Assembly (NCBI GenBank): GCA_944324555.1
Contig: CALUWU010000130.1
Span: forward strand, 1-40,279
Origin: an uncultured Desulfovibrio sp.
Lineage (GTDB): Bacteria > Desulfobacterota > Desulfovibrionia > Desulfovibrionales > Desulfovibrionaceae
Length of the DNA stretch: 40,279 nucleotides
Reading direction: 5' to 3'
This document shows, piece by piece, positions 32,770-40,260 of this stretch. The first letter of the stretch is position 1, and every line of letters begins with the position of its first letter. The notes beneath the pieces were generated by a model, which saw only the letters and a program-made list of their open reading frames with translations, was not told the DNA's origin and ran no database searches. The translations under genes were made by a program, and so were the position numbers.

Positions 32770-33066
32770 CGTAGCATGAAACAGGGCGTGAACGGCGTGA
32801 TTGGGCTTCGCTAACGGTAGCGGCGCCGGAAAAGCCCTGTTTCAATCCTGCCGGCGGCGGGCCGTCCGCTAACGTCGCCGGCAGATTTCTCTCGGCCTTC
32901 GGGCGGGGAGCGCGCGGCGGGCGCGGGCGGACCGCGTCAGTCGGTAATCCCCGGAGGCATCCGGCGCGCTAAAAATTTATCCCGTGGGTGGAGAGGGCGT
33001 CCTTCCCGGAAGGCTCTCCTTTCGCGACATCCCGTCGGGACGGCTGTTTAACCGGTTGTAAGCATC

Positions 33067-35463
33067 ATGGCTGACGTCTTTCCTTCCGCAATAAATTTTT
33101 CCTCCAAGGCAGATGTCCTGAAGGCGCTTTCCCGTCATGACGATCTGCACATCCCTCCTGTTCTCGTACTGACGGCGGAGCGCTGGCGGGCCGACTCTCG
33201 GACCGCGATCCGGGAGATTCAGGCGCGATTTGCTTCGGACGCTCTGCTGGCGGTGCGTTCTTCCTGCCGCCGGGAAGATTCGGAAACGACCTCGGCCGCC
33301 GGCGCCTATCTGTCCATACTGAATGTGGACGCCGCAAGCGCGCCGGCAATCCATGACGCGGTGGAGCGCGTTCTTGCCTCCTACGGTCATGCGGAACCAG
33401 ACGATCAGGTGCTGGTGCAGCCCATGATCCGCAACGCCGCCGTTACCGGCGTGTTGATGACGCGCGTCCTTACGGACGGGACGCCCTACTATGTCATCAA
33501 CTACGACGATGAATCCGGCAGGACGGATACCATCACCGGGGGCCGCAACGCCAACAAGACCGTCTATGTATACAGGGAGGTGCGCGACCGGGACTTTGAT
33601 TCCCCGCGTCTGCGGAGTTTTGTCGATCTGGCGCGTCGGCTGGAAGAGCTGTGCGGCAGCGATGCCCTTGATATAGAATTTTGTCTGGATGCGGACGACG
33701 TGCTGCACCTGCTTCAGGTGCGCCCTATCTGCACGCAGCGGCACTGGCCGAAGCAGAACAATACCATCCGGGACTTTATCGGGCACGCCGCGAACTTCAT
33801 TGAAGCCAGAACCGGCCCCTATCCCGGCCTTTTCGGGCAGCGGGCCGTGCTGGGCGTGATGCCTGACTGGAATCCGGCGGAAATGATCGGCATTCTGCCG
33901 CGCCCGCTGGCAAGTTCGCTGTACCGTAACCTGATTACCGAACGAATTTGGAGCGAGGCGCGGGAGCGAATGGGGTATCGCGCCCTGCCCGCCACGGAGC
34001 TGATGGTTCTGCTGCTGGGCCGCCCCTATATCGACGCCCGCGCAAGTTTTAATTCCTTCCTGCCGGAAGGGCTTGATCCCGTCACCTGCGAAGTGCTGGT
34101 GTCCGCCTGGCTGGAGCGGTTGGAGGCGCGCCCCCAGCTGCACGACAAGATTGAATTCGAGATCGCCCAGACGGTTCTGGACTTCTGTTTTGACGAGAAT
34201 CTGGACGAGCGTTATCCGGGGTTGCTGAGCGCCCGGCGGCGCGAGACGTTCCGTTCCAGCCTGCGCCGCCTTACCGCCCGCTGTCTGGACGATTCCCCCT
34301 CCGGTTCGATGAGTCTGGCCTGCGACGCGGTGACTGAACTGCGCAACCGTCAGGCGGGCCGTCCTCTTGTCGGCGCCGCCCGTCCCCTGCCGCTTTCTTC
34401 GATCAACGCTCTTCTTGGCGAATGCCGCGCCTACGGGACCCTGCCCTTTTCCATTCTGGCCCGCCATGCCTTCATGGCGGAGAGCCTGCTGCGTACCGCG
34501 GTAAGACGGGGGGCGCTGTCCCCCGAACGGGCGCGGGAGTTCAAGCGCTCCTTCAGGACGATTTCCGGGGAAATGTCCGCGGAATTTCTTGAGGTATGCA
34601 AGGGGCAGAGGGACGCTATCGGCTTTATGCGCAAGTACGGGCACTTGCGGCCCGGCAGTTACGATATTCTTTCGCCCCGTTACGCGGATCGGGAAAATCT
34701 CTTTGGCGACGCCCAGGGGTTTGCCGTCGCGGAACAGCCCGATCTCTTTTTTGAACCGCGCCCGGAAGAACGGCGTGATCTTCAGCTCCTGCTGACGGAA
34801 AGCGGTCTGTCCATTACGCCGGACGACCTGTTCCTCTATGCAAAACGGGCCATTGCCGGAAGAGAACTGGCCAAGTTCGTTTTCAGCAGAAACCTGTCGG
34901 ACGTGCTGGAGATCGCGGCCCTGTGGGGGGCGGAAATGGGCTTCAGCCGGGACGACGTATCCTTTATTGATATTCAGGCGCTTCTGGACTGGTGCACGCG
35001 CGCCCTTCCCGAAAGCCCGCGGGAGCATTTTTCCCGGCATATCGCGGCCAACAGGGAAGTCTTCAACAAGAGCGAAAATATCAAGCTCGGCTATCTGATC
35101 CGCTCCGTCAGGGACGTGTACGTGGTGCCGCAGCACCGGGCGGCGCCGAACTACATCGGCGCGAATCCGGCGGAAGGGCCGATTGTCCGGCTGTTTGCCG
35201 ACAGCCCGTGCAGCATGGATCTTGCGGGCAGGATCGTCTGCATTGAAAACGCCGATCCCGGTTTTGACTGGATATTTACGCGACAGATTGCGGGGCTTGT
35301 CACCAAATTTGGCGGGGCAAACTCCCATATGGCCATTCGCTGCGCCGAATACGGCCTGCCCGCGGCCATCGGCGTGGGAGAACAGCTCTTTCTGGCCGTA
35401 TCCCGGGCGGAAAGGGCAAGGCTTGATCCCCGCGCGGCCATACTGAGAGCGGTTTCAGTTTGA
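33067..35463 (+). CDS. L-glutamine kinase (Cj1418-like), PEP-synthase-type three-domain enzyme
   Basis: 798-aa protein with an N-terminal ATP-grasp domain of PPDK/PEP-synthase type (LLAVRSSCRREDSETTS near residue 60, DIEFCLDADD and LLQVRPI near 200-221), a long helical middle, and a C-terminal phosphohistidine swivel domain with FGGANSHMAIRCAEYGLPAAIGVG, where His754 is the likely carrier. This is the layout of Cj1418, which uses ATP and water to phosphorylate the amide of L-glutamine, the first MeOPN step. It is not PPDK or PEP synthase: the PEP-binding barrel is missing and the neighbours are homologs of Cj1417 and Cj1416. No clear Shine-Dalgarno stands before the ATG, but an in-frame stop lies 18 bases upstream. 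The last codons and stop fall in a family A repeat. Confidence 0.8.
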   Translation: MADVFPSAINFSSKADVLKALSRHDDLHIPPVLVLTAERWRADSRTAIREIQARFASDALLAVRSSCRREDSETTSAAGAYLSILNVDAASAPAIHDAVERVLASYGHAEPDDQVLVQPMIRNAAVTGVLMTRVLTDGTPYYVINYDDESGRTDTITGGRNANKTVYVYREVRDRDFDSPRLRSFVDLARRLEELCGSDALDIEFCLDADDVLHLLQVRPICTQRHWPKQNNTIRDFIGHAANFIEARTGPYPGLFGQRAVLGVMPDWNPAEMIGILPRPLASSLYRNLITERIWSEARERMGYRALPATELMVLLLGRPYIDARASFNSFLPEGLDPVTCEVLVSAWLERLEARPQLHDKIEFEIAQTVLDFCFDENLDERYPGLLSARRRETFRSSLRRLTARCLDDSPSGSMSLACDAVTELRNRQAGRPLVGAARPLPLSSINALLGECRAYGTLPFSILARHAFMAESLLRTAVRRGALSPERAREFKRSFRTISGEMSAEFLEVCKGQRDAIGFMRKYGHLRPGSYDILSPRYADRENLFGDAQGFAVAEQPDLFFEPRPEERRDLQLLLTESGLSITPDDLFLYAKRAIAGRELAKFVFSRNLSDVLEIAALWGAEMGFSRDDVSFIDIQALLDWCTRALPESPREHFSRHIAANREVFNKSENIKLGYLIRSVRDVYVVPQHRAAPNYIGANPAEGPIVRLFADSPCSMDLAGRIVCIENADPGFDWIFTRQIAGLVTKFGGANSHMAIRCAEYGLPAAIGVGEQLFLAVSRAERARLDPRAAILRAVSV

Positions 35464-35534
35464 GACGCTCCGCGCAACGACAGGCCGGGCGGCGCGGCGC
35501 CGCTTCTTTGCCTTGTTCAAAGGCAAAACGCTCT
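35446..35534 (-). repeat. Family A repeat with internal deletion
   Basis: Reverse orientation: agagcggtttcagtttgaga at the start and ttgttcaaaggcaaaacgctct at the end, with about 55 bases of the middle missing. It provides the last codons and TGA stop of the glutamine kinase gene, and ends 24 bases before the next start codon, so it separates two genes of one pathway. Confidence 0.8.
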
Positions 35535-35557
35535 GGAACCAGCTGAGGCGAGAGACG

Positions 35558-36199
35558 ATGATTGCAATTTCCATGCGCGCGGTGCGGCACATCTATCCCG
35601 GCGGCGGGGAGGAAATGCGCGACGCCCTTGCCCGGAACTGGTGGCGTTTTCTGGAACAGGCCCTGCCGGGCGTTCCCGTGGCGCCGCTCCCCAATATCGG
35701 CGGTCTGGCCGCGGACATGCTGCAATGTCTGCCCGTCACCGGCCTGATTCTGAGCGGCGGAGACGACTGGGGCGTCTTTCCCGAACGGGACGCCGCGGAA
35801 CGGGAACTGTTCCTTCTGGCGCGGCGCGCCTCCTTGCCCGTTCTCGGGGTATGCCGCGGGGCGCAGGTCGTCAACAGGCTCATGGGAGGCAATACGGGAA
35901 CCGGCTTCGGGCAGAAACACGCCGGAACCCGTCACATCGTCCGCATAAGTCCCGGCGGCGGCTGGCTCCCGGAGTCCGCGCGTTCGCTGGAGGTCAATTC
36001 GTATCACAATTGCGGCATAGAACGGCAGGATCTGGCGCCCGGCCTGACGCCTTGGGCGTTTGCCGACGACGGGAGCGTGGAAGCCTTTGGCGACGCCGAC
36101 GGCCGGCTTGCGGGCATCATGTGGCACCCGGAGCGGGAAGCGGAGGCGCGGGCGCATGACATTCATCTTTTTCAGTTTTTGAAAGGGGGGCGCGTATGA
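35558..36199 (+). CDS. Class I glutamine-amidotransferase-like gamma-glutamyl hydrolase (Cj1417-like)
   Basis: 213-aa hydrolase of the gamma-glutamyl-GABA hydrolase/GATase class I group. The catalytic triad is visible: nucleophile Cys99 in LGVCRGAQVVN, His190 and Glu192 in MWHPERE. ILSGGDDWGVF is the usual oxyanion-side motif. In the MeOPN pathway Cj1417 splits CDP-L-glutamine into cytidine diphosphoramidate and glutamate, and its length (about 200 aa) agrees. The ATG at 35558 gives a normal family start (MIAISMRAVRHIYPGG); a weak GGCGAGAG precedes it. The stop overlaps the next start (ATGA), so the two are translationally coupled. A general polyamine-catabolic hydrolase is the alternative, but context argues against it. 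Confidence 0.8.
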   Translation: MIAISMRAVRHIYPGGGEEMRDALARNWWRFLEQALPGVPVAPLPNIGGLAADMLQCLPVTGLILSGGDDWGVFPERDAAERELFLLARRASLPVLGVCRGAQVVNRLMGGNTGTGFGQKHAGTRHIVRISPGGGWLPESARSLEVNSYHNCGIERQDLAPGLTPWAFADDGSVEAFGDADGRLAGIMWHPEREAEARAHDIHLFQFLKGGRV

Positions 36200-36963
36200 A
36201 AGCTGCGGGCGTTATTCTGGCTGCGGGGCGCGGATCGCGCATGAAGGCGCTGACCGAGGCCCATCCCAAGTGTCTGGTGGAGCTTGCGGGCAAGCCGCTG
36301 CTGCGCTGGCAGCTGGCGGCCCTGCGCGAGGCCGGGCTGGAGCGTATTCTTGTCGTGCGCGGCTATGCCGCGCATTGTCTTCAGGGAGATTTTGAAACGG
36401 TGGAAAATCCGCATTGGGCAAGTTCCAATATGGTTTCCTCGCTTCTCTGCGCCGACGCCTTTGCCCGCGACGCCTTTTCCCGGGGAGCGGATCGCCTCGT
36501 CGTTTCCTACTCGGATATTGTCTATCACCCGGATCATGTCCGCGCCCTGCTCGCCTGCAAGATGGATATTGCCATTACCTTTGATACGTTGTGGGAATCG
36601 CTGTGGCGGCTGCGGTTCGAGGACCCGTTGCTGGACGCCGAAACCTTCCGTCAGGAAAACGGCTTTCTGATGGAAATCGGCGGCAAGCCGCGTTCCCTCG
36701 AAGAGATTCAGGGGCAATATATGGGGCTGCTGAGCTTTACCCTGAAGGGCTGGGAAACGCTGTCCGGCATCTGCGCGGAATCCGGCGACGCCGTGAGCAG
36801 GATGGACATGACTGGTCTTCTGCGTCTGTTGCTGTGCCGTTCCATCCCTGTGGGCGTGGCGCCCGTGGCCGGGAAATGGTGCGAAGCCGACAGCGCCGCC
36901 GACTTGCGGGCGTATGAAAACGCTCTGGCCGGGGGCCGCTGGTCCCATGACTGGAGACAATAA
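36196..36963 (+). CDS. CTP:phosphoglutamine cytidylyltransferase (Cj1416-like NTP transferase)
   Basis: 255-aa sugar-nucleotidyltransferase-like protein of the LicC/phosphocholine cytidylyltransferase type. GVILAAGRGSRM at residues 5-16 is the nucleotide-binding signature, followed by HPKCLVELAGKPLLRWQ, and VVSYSDIVYHP supplies the metal-binding Asp. In MeOPN synthesis Cj1416 joins CTP and L-glutamine phosphate to CDP-L-glutamine. The protein is coupled by ATGA to the hydrolase that acts next, and AAAGGGGGG precedes the ATG. Without that context it would be called a choline-phosphate cytidylyltransferase-like protein; no choline kinase or LicD is nearby. Codon use matches the core genes better than the sulfotransferase genes do. 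Confidence 0.8.
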   Translation: MKAAGVILAAGRGSRMKALTEAHPKCLVELAGKPLLRWQLAALREAGLERILVVRGYAAHCLQGDFETVENPHWASSNMVSSLLCADAFARDAFSRGADRLVVSYSDIVYHPDHVRALLACKMDIAITFDTLWESLWRLRFEDPLLDAETFRQENGFLMEIGGKPRSLEEIQGQYMGLLSFTLKGWETLSGICAESGDAVSRMDMTGLLRLLLCRSIPVGVAPVAGKWCEADSAADLRAYENALAGGRWSHDWRQ

Positions 36964-36974
36964 GGAGGTCCCTT

Positions 36975-37742
36975 GTGAAACACGGAGATTTTACGGCGCT
37001 GGCGGAGAACTACGCCCGCTATCGGCCCGGGTACGCCCCCTTTGTTCTGGAGGCCTTTCTGGCCCTGGGGGGAAAGGGCGGAGAAGGCGCGCTGTGCGCC
37101 GACGTAGGCGCCGGTACGGGCATATGGTCGCGGCAGCTAGCGGCCGCGGGCGTGCGGGTTATCGCTGTGGAGCCCAACGACGCCATGCGCGAAGCCGGGG
37201 AAAAGCAGAGCGCCGGTTCCGGCATTGACTGGCGCAAGGGCGAGGCCGAGCGCACGGGGCTGCCCGACGCCTCCTGCGACATGGTCTGCATGGCCTCTTC
37301 CTTTCACTGGCCGGATTTTGACGCGGCGGTGAAGGAATTTCGGCGCGTCCTCAAGCCCGGCGGTCTGTTCATGGCTCTCTGGAATACCAGAAGGTTCGAG
37401 GCCAGTCCGTTGCTGTCGGATATTGAAGACTACCTGCACAAGCTTGTTCCCGAGTTGAAACGGGTCTCGTCCGGCCGGTCGGAATTCTGCAACACGCTGA
37501 CGGATCGTCTGCGCGCCCGTGAAGAATTTACGGATGTTCTTTATCTGGAAGGCCGGCACGTCGAACGCCAGAGCCAGGAGCGCTATATTGGCCTCTGGAA
37601 GTCTGTCAACGATGTCCGGGTGCAGGCCGGGGAAGAACGCTTTGCACGTTTTATTGAATATATTGAAAGGGTTACAAATGGTATTCCCGCCATTGAGGCC
37701 GAATATCTTACCCGCGCCTGGATTGCGCGTGTGAAATCCTAG
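36975..37742 (+). CDS. SAM-dependent methyltransferase (Cj1419-like), predicted MeOPN O-methylation
   Basis: 255-aa class I methyltransferase. KLAENYARYRPGY-type start (FTALAENYARYRPGYAPF), motif I ADVGAGTGIWSRQLAAAG near residues 42-59, acidic IAVEPN, then CMASSFHWPDFDAAVKEFRRVLKPGG (post-I motifs). This pattern agrees with the methyltransferase Cj1419 of the C. jejuni MeOPN cluster as I know it. Start is GTG at 36975, with AGGAGG six bases before it. It begins 11 bases after the cytidylyltransferase, so it is the fourth gene of the unit. C. jejuni has two such methyltransferases (Cj1419, Cj1420); only one is next to the cluster here. The stop TAG is followed by AGCGCC, like the start of a family A end. 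Confidence 0.78.
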   Translation: MKHGDFTALAENYARYRPGYAPFVLEAFLALGGKGGEGALCADVGAGTGIWSRQLAAAGVRVIAVEPNDAMREAGEKQSAGSGIDWRKGEAERTGLPDASCDMVCMASSFHWPDFDAAVKEFRRVLKPGGLFMALWNTRRFEASPLLSDIEDYLHKLVPELKRVSSGRSEFCNTLTDRLRAREEFTDVLYLEGRHVERQSQERYIGLWKSVNDVRVQAGEERFARFIEYIERVTNGIPAIEAEYLTRAWIARVKS

Positions 37743-37780
37743 AGCGCCCGGCGCGCGCTATTCTGCGCGTAAGGTGTTTG

Positions 37781-37835
37781 CCGGGGGGAAGGGAAACCCC
37801 TCTGCTGGCGCAAGAGGTGTTTCCCTTCCCCCCGG
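37781..37835. repeat. Family B hairpin
   Basis: Sixteen perfect pairs: ccggggggaagggaaa with tttcccttccccccgg, extended by cccctct/agaggtg. It is followed by ccccccatcccttcccc, the mirror of the gagggatgggggg found beside the hairpins at 157 and 325, so this copy is in reverse orientation. It lies in the 765-base gap between the methyltransferase and kinase genes. Confidence 0.75.
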
Positions 37836-37970
37836 ACCCCCCATCCCTTCCCCAGCGCGCTTTATTCAGAACAATGGAAGGGAGAGGGAGCGCCGTCGCC
37901 TTTCTTGCAACGGCCGTCCCCCGAAAGGGGGGGCGGTTGCTCGTAATCGGCCGTGGAGCCTATTCTTTTC

Positions 37971-38086
37971 TCTTGAAATGCTTTGTGTTTCAAACCATAC
38001 GGCCTGTCGTTTCGCGGAAAAACGCGGTTTTTCCGTTTTATTTTTGCCGGACTCGCGTTTCGCCTTTTTCAAAGGCAAAACGCTCT
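37971..38086 (-). repeat. Family A repeat, degraded left end
   Basis: Reverse orientation: tttcaaaccatacggcctgtcgtttcgcgg, the stem cggaaaaacgcggtttttccg and the end cctttttcaaaggcaaaacgctct. The GC-rich part is shortened. AT-rich sequence without a gene follows to about 38190. Confidence 0.8.
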
Positions 38087-38395
38087 GGGTTCAGGACTCA
38101 TCAGGGCCTGTTAACACTAATTTTTATATTTATATCAAATAAATACAAAGTATACTATACACTATTTCTGAAAATCTCCTGCCGTATGGCCTGTGTTCCC
38201 TTAGAAAAAAGCGCGTTTGAGGAAGGATGGGGGAGAAGAAACTCCCCTTGCGCGCCAGCCGCGACCGAATGGCGGCCGCAGGCCGTGCCCGTTGCGTCGA
38301 AGGAAGCTACGGGCATCGACAGCAGAGATAATGGGGCCTTCCCCTTTTACTTGGCATACGGCAGCGCGCGGGTTTTGGGGAGGATGGGGGAGTTT

Positions 38396-38469
38396 GAGGG
38401 GGAAGGAACACCTTTTTGCCGCAAGCAAAAGGGGTTCCTTCCCCCTCAAGACAAACTGAAAATACTCTA
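38396..38469. repeat. Family B hairpin joined to the right end of a family A repeat
   Basis: gagggggaaggaac pairs with gttccttccccctc (38396-38447). Directly after it, caaactgaaaatactcta (to 38469) is the right end of family A. The junction suggests one repeat inserted into the other. The preceding 38200-38395 also shows ggatgggggag strings but no gene. Confidence 0.65.
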
Positions 38470-38507
38470 AATGAACGCAGCCGGTTTTTCCGGCGCGGGG
38501 TAGTGCC

Positions 38508-39071
38508 ATGTCGCAACATCGGGAAGGCGCAGCGCAAGAGGGCGCCATATCTTTTTCTGAGCGAAGGCCCGGGGGCCGGGTCGTCTGGATTACCGGTCTG
38601 TCCGGCGCGGGCAAGACGACGCTTGCCCGGGCGCTGCTGGAACGGCTGCCGGGGGCAGTTCTGCTGGACGGCGACGAGCTGCGGGAAGCGCTGGGGACGG
38701 CGAATGCCGGTTTCGACGCCGACAGCCGCAAGAAGCTGGCCCTGACCTACGCGCGTCTGGCCGGGCTTCTGGCCCGGCAGGGCATGACCGTGGTTGTGGC
38801 GACCATTTCATGCTTTTACGAGGTGCATGCCTGGAATCGCGAGAACCTGCCGGGCTATCTTGAAGTTTTTTTGGATGTGCCTGAAGAGCTGCGCCGCCGG
38901 CGCGATCCCAAGGGGCTTTACGCCGCCGAGAAGGCGGGGGGGACGGCGGGCATGGCCGGCTCGCGGCTGCCCGTTGAGGTTCCCAGAAATCCCCATATCC
39001 GGCTGGATGAAACGGTTTCCATTCCGGCGGCCGTGCGGAGAATACTGGCGGCGCTTTCCCCGTCTTCCTGA
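38508..39071 (+). CDS. Cytidine diphosphoramidate kinase (Cj1415-like), APS-kinase fold
   Basis: 187-aa P-loop kinase of the CysC fold: Walker A GLSGAGKTT at residues 30-38, LLDGDELREAL at 52-62, and RDPKGLYAAEKAG near 127. It would be annotated as adenylylsulfate kinase, but the segment ATISCFYEVHAWNRENLPGYLEVFLD replaces the usual AFISPYRADRD region of APS kinases, and the ribose-3' kinase Cj1415 of the MeOPN pathway is of this type. It would phosphorylate the 3'-OH of cytidine diphosphoramidate, giving a PAPS-like donor. In sulfate reducers APS is reduced directly, so a PAPS-forming kinase has no obvious need. The ATG at 38508 lacks a strong Shine-Dalgarno. Repeats separate it from the rest of the set. 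Confidence 0.75.
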   Translation: MSQHREGAAQEGAISFSERRPGGRVVWITGLSGAGKTTLARALLERLPGAVLLDGDELREALGTANAGFDADSRKKLALTYARLAGLLARQGMTVVVATISCFYEVHAWNRENLPGYLEVFLDVPEELRRRRDPKGLYAAEKAGGTAGMAGSRLPVEVPRNPHIRLDETVSIPAAVRRILAALSPSS

Positions 39072-39523
39072 AAGCCGGGCCGGAGCGGAAGGCGGCGGGG
39101 GCGCGATCTTTTTTCGGAGCGTCCGTCGCCGGCCTTGCCCTTGATGCCGGCGAAGCCCTCGCTCGACGGCGCGAGAGCGATGCTTTCCTCGCCCTTCTTG
39201 ACCAGTTTGTAATAGGCAAGGTTGATTGGCCCATCGAGGTTGAACAGGCCGTCGCCTTCCGGCGGCAGGCTTGAAAGCGGCTTCCTGGCGAAGGAGCAAG
39301 GCTTGCGCCCCCACAGGGCTTTTTTTTCAGCGCGCAGAGCCGTTTCTGTGCCGGCAAGCGCATGTTTCAGCTTGAGGGCGGCTCGGTCTGCCTGCGGCAA
39401 AGGAAGTTCGTCCGCAAGCGCGGCAACGTTGCGTTTGCCCGTGCGTTCGTGCTCCTTGTCTTCCTCCTTCAGATGCAGGAATCTTTGCATTGCCTCCCGC
39501 AGGGGAGCGCATGCCGGCCTCAT
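38918..39523 (-). CDS. Unrecognised open frame, possibly a remnant
   Basis: Minus-strand frame whose part from about 39523 to 39130 looks protein-like: AMQRFLHLKEEDKEHERTG, LPQADRAALKLKHALAG and the string LDGPINLAYYKLVKKGEES. Further on it runs antisense into the 3' end of the kinase gene, where it is probably not real. I do not recognise a family. The low-repeat, charged N-terminal half and the DGPINLAYY segment suggest a phage- or island-derived gene that has lost its end. No good ribosome binding site. The interval 39072-39812 holds nothing else I can name. Confidence 0.25.
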   Translation of the reverse strand: MRPACAPLREAMQRFLHLKEEDKEHERTGKRNVAALADELPLPQADRAALKLKHALAGTETALRAEKKALWGRKPCSFARKPLSSLPPEGDGLFNLDGPINLAYYKLVKKGEESIALAPSSEGFAGIKGKAGDGRSEKRSRPRRLPLRPGFQEDGESAASILRTAAGMETVSSSRIWGFLGTSTGSREPAMPAVPPAFSAA

Positions 39524-39812
39524 TGCAAAATCGCTCCGTAAAAATTTCTTGCGCCTTGCCGGGGCGCTTTTGTGCGTTTCCCACGTCGGCGGCTGACTAC
39601 GCGCCAACGTTCCGGGCGGCGCTCCCGCGCGATCAAACTGCCCGCTGCGTAGCCGTCATGCGCGCATAGCCGCGCGCAAATATCTTCCTCGAAATTTCGT
39701 ATGGCGTGTATGGTAAAAAGTTTTTGTATGCATTTTTAGCATGGCGGCAGGCTTGTATAAGGTTGGGTGTGTTTTTTCTACCAATAAGGCAATTTCTTTA
39801 ACAGAATTCTCC

Positions 39813-39959
39813 AGAGCATTTTCAGTTTGAAATGCGTTACGTTTAAAACCATACGCCCGTCGTTTCGTGGAGAAAAACGTGGTTTTTCTGTTTATTTTTG
39901 GCCGGGCGGCGTTGCGCCGCCGCCTCGCGTTTCACCTTTTTCAAAGGTAAGACGTTCTA
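39813..39959 (-). repeat. Family A dispersed repeat, full length
   Basis: Reverse orientation, about 147 bp: agagcattttcagtttgaaa at the start, gcctcgcgtttcacctttttcaaagg and gttcta at the end. It lies just left of the right island repeat, as the copy at 27664 lies left of the left one, but in opposite orientation. Confidence 0.87.
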
Positions 39960-39978
39960 ATCTGTCTGGGGCCAGGGG

Positions 39979-40123
39979 TTGCGGAGGCAAGGGGCGGCGC
40001 GGCTGTCGGGGGAGAACGGGAGCGGAAAAAAGGGCGGAAAATGTTGTTTTCGCAACAGATGTAAAATAAAAAACGGGTTACGCAGCGGCGTAACCCGTTT
40101 AAATATGGCGTCCCCAAGGGGAT
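39979..40123. repeat. Right copy of the ~140-bp direct repeat flanking the putative island
   Basis: Same orientation as 27839-27977. A 49-base identical block (40052-40100) includes the terminator. It ends in the 3' part of tRNA-Glu. The two copies are 12.1 kb apart. Confidence 0.8.
40074..40097 (-). terminator. Terminator of the tRNA-Glu transcript (minus strand)
   Basis: Perfect nine-pair stem cgggttacg / cgtaacccg; on the minus strand it is followed by TTTTTTATTTT, and it lies nine bases after the tRNA CCA end. Confidence 0.8.
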
Positions 40124-40149
40124 TTGAACCCCTGTCGACGGCGTGAAAG
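40106..40149 (-). tRNA. 3' half of tRNA-Glu(TTC); 5' half absent
   Basis: Read on the minus strand: anticodon loop CTTTCAC with anticodon TTC, 3' anticodon strand GCCGT, T arm AGGGG-TTCAAAT-CCCCT, acceptor strand TGGGGAC, discriminator G and encoded CCA. This is the 3' part of a typical bacterial tRNA-Glu (GTCCCC... ...GGGGACGCCA). Upstream of the anticodon loop the match ends: no GTCCCC acceptor strand or D arm is present in the remaining 130 bases. A displaced 3' fragment starting at the anticodon loop is the usual product of tyrosine-recombinase integration. Confidence 0.75.
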
Positions 40150-40260
40150 GATGCCGTCATGCGCCTGCCCGTCTTAGATTTCAGCAAGTTACAACTGCAT
40201 ATGAGGGCATATAAATGCACCCGGAAGCATATGCGATTGTAACCCTTTTTTGTAACCCTT
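40106..40260. other. Candidate attachment site of an integrative element continuing to the right
   Basis: The tRNA-Glu 3' fragment is followed by AT-rich sequence with a direct repeat ttgtaaccctt at 40237-40247 and 40250-40260, and an inverted related aagttacaa at about 40187. Such repeats beside a tRNA end resemble integrase arm-binding sites. The integrase gene itself is not in the window. Confidence 0.5.

Larger units (their letters stand above)
30096..32876 (+). repeat. Tandem duplication of a 1.38-kb unit: leader, sulfotransferase-like gene, 3' flank
   Basis: The leader (aactgtctgccggacag ... ttaagacaag ... gatccttgcggaggcaa) occurs at 30096 and 31473, and the 3' flank (cgtgattg ... taacggtagcggcgccgg ... 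gccctgtttcaatcc) follows both genes, at about 31377-31470 and 32772-32873. The unit length is 1377 bases. After the second copy a degraded start of the leader (gtccgctaacgtcgccgg) suggests a lost third copy. In the second flank gaaacagggc pairs with gccctgtttc, a possible terminator stem. Confidence 0.9.

Noticed and set aside
30096..32876. Misassembly as the cause of the tandem sulfotransferase copies.
   Set aside because: The copies differ at many positions and by an internal insertion, so they are real paralogs rather than a duplicated contig end.
33067..35463. PEP synthase, PPDK or rifampin phosphotransferase.
   Set aside because: The ATP-grasp and His domains agree, but the PEP-binding barrel is not seen, and the neighbours are glutamine-kinase pathway partners.
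38508..39071. Adenylylsulfate kinase (cysC) as the final call.
   Set aside because: Fold agrees, but the substrate-side segment and gene context fit the Cj1415 type better. Kept only as the alternative.
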